A DNA stretch of 64,000 nt from Filobasidium wieringae (taxonomy: Eukaryota; Basidiomycota; Tremellomycetes; Filobasidiales; Filobasidiaceae): the NCBI GenBank assembly GCA_001600055.1, contig BCIV01000008.1, positions 124,001 through 188,000 on the forward strand, written 5' to 3'. Of this stretch, positions 25,045 to 35,942 are shown piece by piece. Every line of letters begins with the position of its first letter. Position 1 is the first letter of the stretch. The position numbers were made by a program, and so were the translations under genes. A model generated the notes under the pieces. It was not told the DNA's origin, did not search any database, and saw nothing but the letters and a program-made list of their open reading frames with translations.

Positions 25045-26223
25045 CTTGAGACTTGGAAGAAATGGCCTTTTCCAACTTTCTGAAATTTCTGAATGACTAC
25101 TTTGGCATGACGTTCAAGGGCGAAATTCACTCAACATGTCTCTGGCCGAAATCGCATATTTGTTCTGCATGTTCTGCACAGGTGGCAAATAACCATTGAC
25201 TAGGTGATATGTAAACAACCGGCATGAGCTTACTGGTCAGCTTGTCACTTGTTACTTGCTTGCTTCCTCGCAGTTCCTTGGTGATTGATTGTTCCGTAGT
25301 TTTCCGATGTCGTGACTTGTTCCTGATACTATACGGAGTTGTGTTCGTATTATGTCCCCCCTTATCGATCGAGTCGTTATTGCTAACAGCCGAGCATTGC
25401 TACAATCGAAAACTATACGCAAAGGAGAGATGGCACGTGAAACTTTTTATCACTAAGAGTCAATTTTCTTCTCCTTTCGTAACGACAGGCAGAATTCAAT
25501 ACAAGAAATCTCCTGATAGAAAGTAGATCTTCCACAATGAAACGCTCGCGCACAGAATGCTACGAGAAGAATGACCGGAAGATGCTTAACATGTTAGGGT
25601 GCTGGTCTTAAAAAATATATTAGGCCTCAGCTGAAGTCTACCCACGAATATGACGCCTGTGAACCCTCTTTTGAACCATAAGCGGCACGTTTCTATCGAG
25701 TGTCGAGATATAGATGGGCCACTGTCCGAGTCGAGCTGTTCATGCACGATGAATTCCCCGGACGCAACAAGTAGCGCACGTCCTTGTAGTTTCTCTTGTT
25801 CTTTCCAACGATTATACATTGTAGGCGCCAACAGGTCAGGTAGAACGGTACTTTAAAAGCGCTGCTCTCTTGTTTAATTGATCCTTTCCAGGAGCTGCGT
25901 TCGATACAGGCCTGGGATGCAGCATGTCGATTCAGACAGTGTCGGTGTTTTCGACAAGACCTTCGCTCCTACCTGCAAGATTTGCGATCCGGTGAGTACC
26001 TCTAGGGCCAAGCATCATAACCCAGTTTCCATGACGAAACGTGTCGTCGTATTTGTAGCGTTGAGATCACAAAGTAATCCTCGATTATTATTAGTACAAG
26101 CTAAAGTGTTACAACGAAATATACTATCCTCTATAGTGTACTGAATCCCCTTCAAATCCAAGTCGTTCTCTCATCGTCCTCTTCCTTGATCTAACCTAAT
26201 CCATTATAAAGTTGAAAACGCAA
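25045..26223. other. Intergenic, 1.2 kb
   Basis: Contains the 5' region of TRM44 (-) and the 3' side of the CPL1-like gene (-). A minus-strand frame at 25586-25792 starting at MYNRWKEQEK is open for about 68 codons and a plus frame at 25650-25856 overlaps it. Neither has a domain or good splice partners, so neither is called. Rich in A/T near 26040-26220. Confidence 0.45.
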
Positions 26224-26999
26224 TCACCTCAACCTTCCAACAACCTTCTGCGCATCGCTCTCCCTTAACAATCTCTCTTCCTCTTCCTCCTCCAGGATGG
26301 GTTCTGTTCCTCGATCATTGCGAGCGATACAACTGGTCTTGTCGGGGGCAACGACATAGCCTTGTTCACACGAGATGACATTGCATGAACCTTGCGCGCA
26401 AGTAGAGCGAACGGAGAAGGGGAGGGCGGAACAGTCTTGACTGTTAGACAGGGACATAGGTCAGTCACGAAAAGAAAGACGCAAACGAGGTAGAGTGCAC
26501 GGCTCGAGACGTACCCAGTTCCAAAGGCAGCGCAACCTCCGCAGTTCTTGACGTCCACTTGGAAATCCACACATTCGAACCCGACCCTGAACCAATCCGC
26601 CAACCCGTTCATCTGTCTGCTCAATTCCTCCGGGCTCATCCCTTCTACCAAATCCCCTGCGATCCCTGTTCCGGGAGCAGGACAAGCTTTCAAAACGCTC
26701 AGAGGTTCCGCACCGGAAGCGACAGTGTTGGTTCCGGTTGGAGCAGCGAGGGCGAGCGACTCGGCGCCAGGACACAGGAAAGCAGAGTAGTCCTTCTTGT
26801 TTCCCAACATATGACCGTTTGCTGATCGCTTGTCCTTCTTATGCAAACCTCTTCGGGCCATGGAGGGTTGAGGTGCTCGTTTGGCTACACCTGGGCCGGG
26901 AAGGAGGAGCGAGTCAGAGGGCGTGGTACTTGTGGGAAGAGCCGCGGTGAGGAGCGGAGAGAGGAAGAGCGAGAGGATGATGGTACGGAAAGTAAGCAT
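26224..26999 (-). CDS. CPL1-like secreted cysteine-rich protein
   Basis: Exons 26999-26515 and 26440-26224, one GT-AG intron of 74 nt, 233 residues. A clear signal peptide (MLTFRTIILSLFLSPLLTAA, residues 1-20) is followed by a Ser/Thr/Pro and basic pro-region with KR dibasic sites, which are possible Kex2 sites. The cysteine-rich domain spans about 75-210. Its spacing fits the CPL1/PriA-type domain of basidiomycetes: FECVDFQVDVKNCGGC, GQDCSALP, CAQGSCNVISCEQGY, then SC. In Cryptococcus, CPL1 is needed for capsule formation and is secreted (established for that gene). Whether this copy is the orthologue or a paralogue cannot be told. The C-terminus is acidic (EEEEEERLLRE). A second reading frame through the intron is open but breaks the cysteine pattern. 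Confidence 0.82.
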
Positions 27000-27750
27000 T
27001 TTGTCGCTAATTCGTGGGGTTGATGATAAGATGTAGAGCGTCTGGTTTGATCGTGAATGATGGAGAGAAGAGCCAGTTGACGAGCGGTGGTCTATGTTGT
27101 GAATAATCTGATATGCAATCGGTGCGCTGGGCGTTGTCGAGCGTAGATCTGATTGTGTTGCCTTCCTATACCTCGATTCCAAAGTTCCGGGACCAGCCTG
27201 GAAGGTTTTCTTATCGATCTTTTGCTTGCGCAGTATTTGGTATTTGTGTTTGTTTCCTGGGTAAGGTGAGTGTGTTATCCGAGAGCAGAAAGAGCGAGAG
27301 AGAGCGTGGTCGGAAGATATGTTTCGGAGTATGTCTGACGGATTTCAACGAATGTGGTATGTGCAAGTGAGGCAATAGAGATCTGTAGGAGCAGGAATGG
27401 AGAGTAGCGAATCGACTTGATCGTCGGTTTACGTGTGTGCGTGTGTATTTCTGCGATTTGCTGAATGCGGTGCGAAATCGCAAAAGAGGGCGTTCGGTCG
27501 ATTTGTTGATTCCTTCTCTCTCGCTTAGAGTTCGAGGGGAGATCACGTAAAACAGACAGTCACCCACGCGCTCGGACTCCTCCGTGTGCCCCCCAGGCCG
27601 CTTTGCATCCGCATGGCTGAGCAACGTTTCGGTATCTGAATCTTCCTATTCCCCGACTCGCAAATCGTCATCGTTTCCGTCCTCTCTAATCGCTGCACAA
27701 GCTCGTAGTTCGTGTTTCATCTAGTACATGAGCTACAGCCGTCTGAACCC
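27000..27750. other. Intergenic, promoter side of the CPL1-like gene
   Basis: 751 nt between two minus-strand genes. It carries the 5' region of the CPL1-like gene and the 3' end of the GYP8-like gene. A 137-codon open frame (27211-27624 minus) has no ATG near its start and an Arg/Ser/His-rich composition typical of chance frames. Confidence 0.5.
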
Positions 27751-30129
27751 CTATTCGAATCTCAACCATCGCTTCATCCCTCGCCCTATCGCTCCAAACC
27801 TCACTCGTGCCCATATCATCTCCATCTCCCCTTCTCTCTTCCAGAAACCGATCTTCCTCAAGAGGTACCCCGTCAGCCCCGTCCGGAACTTGGGGTTCCT
27901 CACGATCATTACACCCAGCACCAACATAACCGCACTGAATAGCAACAACCTCCTACCCCCCACCTCTTTTCCTCTCCTCCTAGGCAACCTCCTCACGACT
28001 TCCTCCTCCACCGGTCCGTCTTCCTCCGTTTCCCCAACATCCACAACCTCCTCTTCCTTTACGCCACCCTTGATCCATCCCCTAACATCCTCGATCCCTT
28101 CCTCCGGTAATTCGTAAGTCCAAATCACGCTCTTGTCCCTCAAGATCTCCGACGCCCGGATTTTAGGATGACCGGGTGGGTGGGAAGAGTATAGCGAATC
28201 GGTCAGCTTGAACAGCTCTGACAGTAGAATAGGTTCTTGTGGGTTATTTTCCTCCGAGATGTAAGCGTTATCATCCACGTTCACATTCAAGTCCGTCTCT
28301 CTTCTTCCCTGCCCCATTTTTTCACTTGTATCCTTCCCTTGTTCATCTTCCTTTCCTGCCTCATCTTCGTGTTTGGGAGAGAAAACCCCTCTTCCAGGTT
28401 CATCCGCGATCAAAACGGGCAGAACGCTTAGGTTCGTATGCAAGATCCCCGGATCGCCCTCCACGGTCCCTGCCAACCTCTCCAATCTCTTCTTCTTCAA
28501 TAAAACCAACTGCAAAGCGTATCCAGATCAACTGAACTCAGCTGCCCGATAAGATAGACAACCTCGTATGATACTTACAGCGACTCCCATATAAACCACA
28601 ACCACCGGGTTACGACATAGTAGATAATCGAATATCCTCTGACCCACTTGAAGATCGGTGGTATCGTGTGAGAACAGGGTCAAGAGCCAGGAAAGAGCAA
28701 AGTAAGGGGTCGGAGATATTCTAGCCGATTGACAAGGGTAGATATTAGAACGGTAAGAAGAGGAAAAATAGGAGTGTGTGAGCACTGATGGCTTACTGGT
28801 TGATCAACTTTGAGAGGTCCGGATCGATGGTCTTGATTAAACGACTCATCAACCTATGAGCATGGGGAACGATGACAAATGAGTTTTCCCGCAAACTTTT
28901 CTTCCTCTGAAGATGACCGTTCGACCCACCTCAAGTACCCAACAATAGGTCCCAGACTAGATCCCATCCCATCCCTTACCCTCAACAGACTGAAATTCTC
29001 TACGCAATCCAGAAGGGTTTCCCATTCCCCACTCTCCCCGTTTCTCCTTCGAGGAGATCTCGATCGTCCTTCTTCCCTCGTTTTCGAGTCTGCCGCGTCT
29101 TCCCGGGTACTGGTCAACTTTTCGATCAAGATTTCGGGCGGTAAGAGAAGTCTGGCCTTCCTCTCTGGTGAGTCTAGGGGGTTTTTGGGTTGGATGCTAG
29201 CAGGGATCTGCATGAGACCTTCTAGTTTGATACTAGATAAGGAGGTTGCTCTCGAATGAGCTTCCCCCTTAGATGTCTCTTTGATCACGATCTGATTTTG
29301 GGTTTGGGTACGAGCAGTCGAGGTGGTCCGGCTTCGACTGGCAGAGCGGGAGATGACTGGTAAACTACGTCGACTGGAACGAGCCGATCGGTTGGTAGGT
29401 GAAGTGGAATGACATGTCGTCGAAGGGGATGTAGATCGGATGGGTGCGGTATACGGAAAGAACGTCAGATAGAGGATCGAGATGATATCGTGGTACCCCT
29501 TTACGCGCAAGGTCACGGATCAAATCGAGAATCAGCGATCGGAGCGGAATCTGACTTTCCACCTCGTCCCCTTAGCCTTTCGGATCCCAGTACACAACCC
29601 AACGTACTTGAAAATAACTTAGCCCCGCTCTTCTCCTCAGAACAGCCACGATAAGCTCATTCAATTCCCCCTTGAGCCGATCCTTTTCTGACCTAGACAG
29701 GTTAGATGGGTAGTTGACAAAGGCTCGGTTGGTATCTTTCAAGACCTGAGATTCATCTGGGTGCGGTTCGGAGCGGGGGGATGATGTTGATTTTGGAGGA
29801 TGAGAGGTGAAATTAACTGGATGAGAATCTTCGGGAAGGGGTGTGGTAGATGATGTGTCGGGAAGGGGAGGGGTGCTTCCTTTAGCTTGTACATGTAGCA
29901 AGTACGGCCTGTTCGTCCGTTTCACATCAGCTCGTCGCCTCTCAAGTTCATCCAATCGATACGGAAATACGTACCAAACCTTTCTCCTCGTCTCATCCGA
30001 CCCAAAACCTCCGGGCTCCGAAGCCCATTTTCGGATGGTAGCTAAATCGTCTTGTTCGATGGCTAAAGTCAGCGCGGTCCCTCGAGCTGATTGCCAATCG
30101 AGATCGTCCGGTCGTTTCTCGTCGTCCAT
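27751..30129 (-). CDS. GYP8: TBC1D20/Gyp8-like RabGAP with C-terminal membrane anchor
   Basis: RabGAP of the TBC1D20/Gyp8 class, which acts on Rab1/Ypt1 at the ER and is tail-anchored (family knowledge). Exons: 30129-29975, 29908-29608, 29498-28930, 28853-28797, 28720-28579, 28509-27751, giving 660 residues. The TBC domain holds RRKVWPYLLHV, the arginine finger DTNR (R113) and the glutamine finger YFQGYHDI (Q152). Further on are RVRDGMGSSLGPIVGYLR, LISPTPYFALSWLLTLFSHD with the acceptor intron inside it, and RIFDYLLCRNPVVVVYMGVA. A Ser/Arg/Thr-rich insert of over 100 residues splits the domain after residue 170. A hydrophobic span (LLLFSAVMLVLGVMIV) lies at about 596-611. Intron 29499-29607 is 109 nt, longer than most here. 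Start context is accATGgac-like (cctaccATGGAT region not identical); ATG 30129 is the first before the conserved block. Confidence 0.86.
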
Positions 30130-30421
30130 CGTAGGCAAGTGTTCTCTTAGATAGATACAATCGGATGGTACTGGTGGTCGATGGTGTACGGTGCAGAAAG
30201 CAGTCTTTTGCTGTTGTAACAATGCTCAGATGCCCAAGAATATGACTTGAGATTGTTATGGATGTCGTCACTTTCAGAACAAGTTCGGCCGCCGAACGCC
30301 GATCATCTTGGCTACCAACTGCCAGCTAAAATGTAGGACGGACCCCTTCCCTTTTGACATCTCAGCCAACTCTTCTCAAATTTCCAACTTGATTCCCTTT
30401 ATATCCTCAGTCAGACTCAGC
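30130..30421. promoter_or_regulatory. Short divergent promoter region
   Basis: 292 nt between the GYP8-like gene (-) and the 157-residue gene (+). Both promoters must fit here. CT-rich tracts precede the plus-strand start. No specific operator recognised. Confidence 0.5.
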
Positions 30422-31215
30422 ATGTCTTCGTCCGGTACGTTCCTTCGTATCTCACATCGCACCTTAAGCTCACTCTAAGAGTTCTTCTTCTCTCATTGAC
30501 AGGCCGGATATCTTCGCAATACGCAGCAGCAGCCAATGTACCTCTCATCAAAGCGCCTACCCTATGGTTACCTCGACCAGTGAGCTTAGATCATTCGATC
30601 AGGAAACGCGATATGCTCAAATGGCAAATAGCTAATCCACTGTGTTTGAATCAGGTGGAGATGCCTATCGATATCCATCCATTACCGGATGACATTTCCG
30701 CCTACGTTAGTATTCTTACCAAATCATCACAACCACATTTCTTCTTGTTGACGTCTTCTAGACATTCTCTTACCAATGTGTATACAGTTCGTTTACCCCT
30801 TCACGCTGGAACCACACATCCTAGCACAAGTCCCACCGATTCACGAACGTATCGCTGTCCAGAGGAAGGAAGAGGAGAAGGTACTATCTGATCGAATCGA
30901 GAAAGGTCGACGAGAAAAGTAAGTCCATGAGCATATCAACCGGAGTCAGGAAAGGATGATTCTCAATGACTGATCTCTAAATCTCGTCGATGTGCGCCCT
31001 TGTGACGAAACAGAGCGGAACAGATGAACAGAATAGCCCCAGGCTGGAACCCCAGCTCATTCCTTACACCTAACCACCTCTTACCCTCAAACTCTACGCA
31101 AACATCTCTCAACCCAAGCTCATCCTTGATGGACGTACAGAACGATGAACAGGCCGGGCAGAAGAAGGAGGAAGAAGATGAGATGGCCGCTTTTCATAGT
31201 CTCAAGATCACTTGA
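30422..31215 (+). CDS. Conserved-looking small protein, function unknown
   Basis: Exons 30422-30434, 30503-30579, 30655-30705, 30788-30918, 31014-31215 give 157 residues. The first coding exon is only 13 nt. The product runs from MSSSGRISSQYAAAANVPLI through LPDDISAYFVYPFTLEPHIL and a charged helix (ERIAVQRKEEEKVLSDRIEK) to RIAPGWNPSSFLTP and an acidic tail. The ordered introns with good donors and acceptors and closing phases argue that it is a real gene. The helix-then-APGWNP arrangement is reminiscent of a small conserved fungal family, but I cannot name it. No signal peptide or membrane span. Confidence 0.72.
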
Positions 31216-32357
31216 AGAAGTCAGGAACTTCGAGGGCGAAGTGCCGAGATCGCGGTTGTACTTGGATATTTGTGGGTTGATAAGAAAAGTTGTATCGTCT
31301 GTACTGACATGATAACTGTATACCGAGTCCTTCCCTCCCGGATTTCACCTGTCCGTTAGGTATTTGTGCAGCCCTAGTGACTGCTTTCGACTGACCTATT
31401 TGGTGCGATCATCCTAGATTCTGCGGAATGGCCGGACAACAGCCAACTACAGTTTCTTAGATCGAATTTTTTTGCACTTGCGCTCGTGTTACGCAAGCAG
31501 AGCACAAGGGCCTTTGCTGTTTGTGTTGCGCACGGTAGAACAATCATCCAGGAGATAGGTAATCATAGCAAATCATCTCTCCTTGATGATCATGAAGACC
31601 TCTAAACCCCTGCAGAAGATGAGAAGCGAGAACATATAAACCTAATAGTTGGCAAGTAATGTGCCAAAATCTTGGATGATGAATACGAGCTTCGTAGTGG
31701 TCAGAGCTTATCGAAGTCGGACGTCAAACCCGATCTATCCTCAAAAATATAGTAGCTCACTGAGATCCTTCAATTATCTGGCTAAGAGATTCGAAGAAAT
31801 GGTCGAATGGATACCGTGTTTGCGTGCTTGAAATGAAGTGGCGTGCAACCGAAGAGCGCGTTCCCAGGCATTCCATTTTCCTGTCGTTTCACTCCAGTAC
31901 GGCTACTACAGCCTTTACATATCTACAATCTACAAGCTGAAACAAAAATGAAACCGATTTCGAGCCCCCTCTATGCATCTACCATTTGTTTCGATGGTGT
32001 TGTTATGACGGAGGAATGCATACTGATCGCTGATCATTCGAATCCGGATAGGGGAACAAAAGACTCAAAGGAAGGAAGCAATATGCAATTCGAAGCGCTC
32101 GAAGCAAAGCATTCTGTATCGACAATCTAAACTGATCGACATCAAAGATTTTAAGTACTGACAAACCGGTTACGTTGTCCTTTGTTGTAATACTACTATA
32201 GCAATCCCGAGCATATATCCCACTTCGTCCTCGTCGCTATCCATGTTTTCGCCACCATAAGGCGAATGTCTGAGCATGATTGACTAGACTCGACAAGCTC
32301 TTAGCTTGCTATCGTATTCTCCATACAAAATATCAACAGACACATAGACCACCTATC
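31216..32357. other. Intergenic, 1.1 kb
   Basis: Between two plus-strand genes. Open frames such as 31843-32130 (95 codons) have no domain, no strong start context and no splice partners. No RNA gene or repeat recognised. Confidence 0.5.
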
Positions 32358-33254
32358 ATGTTCCACTACACCAACTTCAACCCCTTCCAACCACCTAAAC
32401 CCGAACCCGCGAAGAAACCCGAACAGCCTAAACCTCCTGCTGGTCCACCTGCACCTCCCCGTATGGCGATCATGGTCTGTAATGGGAAAGAAGTCATGGT
32501 CGCCTTACCTCAAAATCATGACAAAGCGCTTGCCGCTGCGGTTGCTGCTTTTGAGGTCCCGAATACATATGCAACGAGGTTGGCTGTGAAGGACATCCCT
32601 CCTTGGTTACAGAAGTTCAATGCGGGAGATATCTTGTTCATGTACGTTGCTCTAGTTGCCCTCGGCTTCCCTACGTGTTCTGCTTCTAATTAATCATTTG
32701 TCATTTGTCACACATACTAGCGCGGACGATGCTTCGTATCAATACTGCATCTCTGGGCGTCAGGTTGTCCGATTTGAAGTCATAGTATTTGAAAAAGCAG
32801 GCGTAAGTTAATTTCCTTTATACCCCTTCAGTATCGCACTAAGCCTCTCTCATTAGGCACCGGCGTCAACAACAAGTACGTCTCCATAATTGACTCGTAT
32901 TACCGTTTCTCAATTCCTCCTTGTGGACTCATCCCTCACCGGCACTATAGCCGCAACCAAACCAGGTTCTTCCTGCCCTATCGATCTCATCTGCGAGAGC
33001 AAGAAAGGAAACGTCTCCCGTCTACTAGCGACTGCTCAAACGGAGAACGACTTGACGAAGAATCCTCCGATCGGTAGTGAGTCCTATGGGTGGATTCAAG
33101 AACAAGTCAGGTTTCTGACGTTAGGATGAGGTGATTAGCGTTTGTGGGGACGTTGAGGATCAGTGTGAGTGTTGTCGACGATAGGGATCGGTTTATACGA
33201 TTTCAACGTCATGCCGAACAAACCCGGTATTCAAATCGCAGAACAATCCGTTGA
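32358..33254 (+). CDS. Hypothetical protein with Pro-rich N-terminus
   Basis: Exons 32358-32641, 32721-32802, 32857-32875, 32951-33073, 33139-33254 give 207 residues. The third exon is a 19-nt microexon; it is chosen because only this combination of GT-AG borders keeps one open frame through all five exons. The N-terminus is Pro/Lys-rich (FQPPKPEPAKKPEQPKPP). A compact central region contains MAIMVCNGKEVMVALPQ, IPPWLQKFNAGDILFIADD and YQYCISGRQVVRFEVIVFEK. A Ser/Thr linker follows, and the C-terminus is strongly basic (RDRFIRFQRHAEQTRYSNRR). No family recognised. The last exon border is the least certain; the alternative reads on from 33073 into SESYGWIQEQ and ends at 33129. Confidence 0.55.
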
Positions 33255-33667
33255 AGATCGAATTTGTCGGGAAGGAAGAATAACGTCCTCTGCTTTGTAT
33301 CGGAATAGCTGGACGGAGCTGGAGGAAGGACCATAAGAAAGAGGAAGAACAGATTGTATATAGTCTCTACACTCGGTCTTTGATACAAGCTCCGAGAGAA
33401 CGTTTTTCTTCCAAATAGGTCTCACGATTCCATCGCGCTGGAGATTAGGAAGACGTCGTTTTATATATGTCGTGATGGTGTCGGGGTACGAGTGAAGTAT
33501 GATTATCGATCATCCCAAAGTCGTATAGAAGTGAAGGTGGTGATTGCTGCTGATGAATCGTTGTTGATCGTGATTATAGAAGGTGTCGACGATTCGTCGA
33601 AGGGAAAACCATACAGATGAAAGAGGTTCTAGATCGAGTTGGATTTTGTTGCTTTAGTAATATGCGA
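33255..33667. other. Convergent 3' intergenic region
   Basis: 413 nt between the hypothetical protein (+) and the small membrane protein (-). Nothing recognised beyond the two 3' ends. Confidence 0.5.
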
Positions 33668-34303
33668 TCAGAGCTCCGGTTTTCCAGTGATGATCGCCTT
33701 GACCGCTTCTGTGGTCATCGTCTGAATCCCTAACCCGACCGACCCGTGCCCTGCATCCAACCCTTGCTTAGCCCTAACTAGATCCCAGAAGAGAGAAGCT
33801 CCTTCATCCCCATAGACATAGTAGGCGATACGGTTGCGCAAGAAAGATAAGTGAGAGGGGAGGTAGTTGACAACGGAGATGTAGATGAGGATGAAGAATA
33901 GTCCGACGATCGACACTGGTCATAACGGAAGGGATTTCGACGTTAATTCGCAGATAGCGACTTGAAAATACAAAGAACTGACTGCAAAGAATCTTCTCCC
34001 ACAAGTTCAACATGATCAAAGCAGTAGTGACCTCGATCCTGATCCTATTCCGAACAAATAGGGGTCGGATCAGTTCTCCCGTTCCTCTCAGAAGCACCCC
34101 ATGATCTCGATCAGAACTGACCTCTGCTTCCAAATCCACTTGGCGACCGGATGCTTGGGTGGTTTGTGACTGATCATGAGGATAGAATCGAGAGTAGCAA
34201 TAATAGGGTGAGGTTGGGGTTGGTTAGGGTTGAGTGGGAGGGTCTCGACCGCATGAGGTCCTTCGAGCGGGAAAGCCGCAGTAGAGGCAGGAGCGGTGCT
34301 CAT
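33668..34303 (-). CDS. Small single-span membrane protein, function unknown
   Basis: Exons 34303-34122, 34086-33983, 33915-33668 give 177 residues. The N-terminal 40 residues are Ala/Pro-rich and are followed by KPPKHPVAKWIWKQR. A moderately hydrophobic helix (TTALIMLNLWEKIL) and one strong membrane segment (SIVGLFFILIYISVV, about residues 97-113) precede NYLPSHLSFLRNRIAYYVYGDE. The first intron (34087-34121) would be only 35 nt, the shortest in the window; without splicing the frame stops soon after. An ER or vacuolar location is possible, but nothing in the sequence decides it. No family recognised. Confidence 0.6.
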
Positions 34304-34903
34304 ATTGTTGAATACGATGTGATTCTGGTTTGGTTTAAGTTTTGAACGGGCTAAAAGAATGTGAGAGTTATGGATGATCTGTGTTTGCTACGGAATGAGT
34401 CTTGATTCTAAAGTTGATTGATGTTGCTAGATTGAGATCGTCAACAACACTGAGTAAGCGCATTATCGCGCTTCCATTTGACCGAATCGATCGCCTCTCT
34501 ACCCGGGCGCGACGTTTCATCTAGAGGGTAGCACGTAGGACTAAAGCTCCAGTCTCATATATTCTCTCGGTGCCACCAACATGCTTCGAGCTTGAACCCA
34601 CATGGCCATAATACTATACGCTTTTCCGTACTTGTTCTAACCTGCATAAGCGGACACGACAAAGCGGCTTCGTCTGCGTCGATGGGTTTTATAGCAATGA
34701 GAGGGAACAGACGATCGAACGCATTCTACATTCTGCCCCAGGAGCCTGTGATCTGTCATAAACATCATCACTTGCCACTTGACAACATGAGATGTAACAG
34801 AGATATATGCCATGATCATGTCCAAAAAAAACAATACCATAACGAGTTCTGTCCGAAAGGCCCGATTCACGGCCGATCCCGACAGCGCGATTCACGGATG
34901 AAA

Positions 34904-34923
34904 TGTGCAAAGTATCGAAAAAC
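34904..34923 (+). repeat. 20-nt direct repeat, copy 1
   Basis: Sequence tgtgcaaagtatcgaaaaac, identical to the copy 410 nt downstream. The flanks are partly similar too: both have gattcacgg/gattgacgg-like sequence upstream and ttttcc downstream. This suggests a decayed duplication or short mobile-element remnant. Confidence 0.75.
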
Positions 34924-35313
34924 TTGGGTTCCAAACCTTTTCCTTTCAAATGCACCGCTATGCAACTCAAGATTACTCCAGACGTACTCATACATTTTAC
35001 ATATGCTGCTGCGATGGCCAGGCGAGAAACCAGTAGGAAAAAGAAAGGATCAGCAGATCAGCAGCTTAACGGACGGATTAACTACAGCGTTGCCGGGTTA
35101 ATGCGCAAAGTATAGAGAAATCGACACGATGCAATCTTGCTCCCATTTTCGATGGTAAACGTACCATTCACGCAGTAAGCTTCCATTGTAGATAACAGTA
35201 GTACTCTTGAGCCATGTCTCCAGATTGTCGTGAAGAAAAGCACTAACGTTTTTTTACATAGGGTTTTTTGCGCAGGACCGATTCGCCCCCGATTGACGGG
35301 GGATCCAACGCGA

Positions 35314-35333
35314 TGTGCAAAGTATCGAAAAAC
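35314..35333 (+). repeat. 20-nt direct repeat, copy 2
   Basis: Second exact copy of tgtgcaaagtatcgaaaaac. A third diverged version (atgcgcaaagtatagagaaa) starts at 35101, between the two exact copies. Confidence 0.75.
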
Positions 35334-35942
35334 GAGCTCATGCCAACTTTTTCCCTGATTGCGGCTCAGAAGATCATAAGAGTCTACAACCCTAAGTACC
35401 CTCGTAAATGACATAACCTCGTACAATTGAGCGACAGGTGGGGATGACCTGGTTACGAGCGAGGTCAGCTTCGTAGATGCAGATGGATGTTTCATCCGTG
35501 GCGCGGCGGTCATATTCACGGTGGCGAGGAACACACTCTCGCAACTGGCGATACAGTATTGACTGAAGTCGATATATTCGCTTTGCATAGTTAGTATCGT
35601 GAAAGCTCATAGCGGTGCTGCAGTGACACAAAAGTCGACAAACAATGCAGCCCATTGCCGTGACAGTCGAGGCAATGTAGACCACGCGGACTACGTCGAT
35701 ATGCACAAACAAAAAACGGACAAGTACTGTGCATGAACCACTACCCTACCCCACCCCGCCCATTCACACCCAGCGAACAAACAGAAAATCAAGTCCATCT
35801 AATCAATCTCGATCCAACGCTCTTCAGCTTCACATGCAAAGACTATACTACACTACAACGACCCCCGTCCCCCATCCGTCCATCGGTCCGTCCTTCTTCA
35901 ACAAATCTCTCCTCCATTCCCTGGCTTTCCCATTTTTTGCGC

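Larger units (their letters stand above)
34304..35942. other. Gene-poor intergenic region, 1.6 kb
   Basis: Between the starts/ends of two minus-strand genes. No gene is supported. Several overlapping open frames near 34600-35700 occur on both strands with no ATG-led conserved block. It holds a dispersed near-identical short repeat at 34904 and 35314, listed separately. Confidence 0.5.

Noticed and set aside
25586..25831. Minus-strand frame with MYNRWKEQEK start
   Set aside because: About 68 codons with no domain and an overlapping frame on the other strand. It looked protein-like, but there is no independent support.
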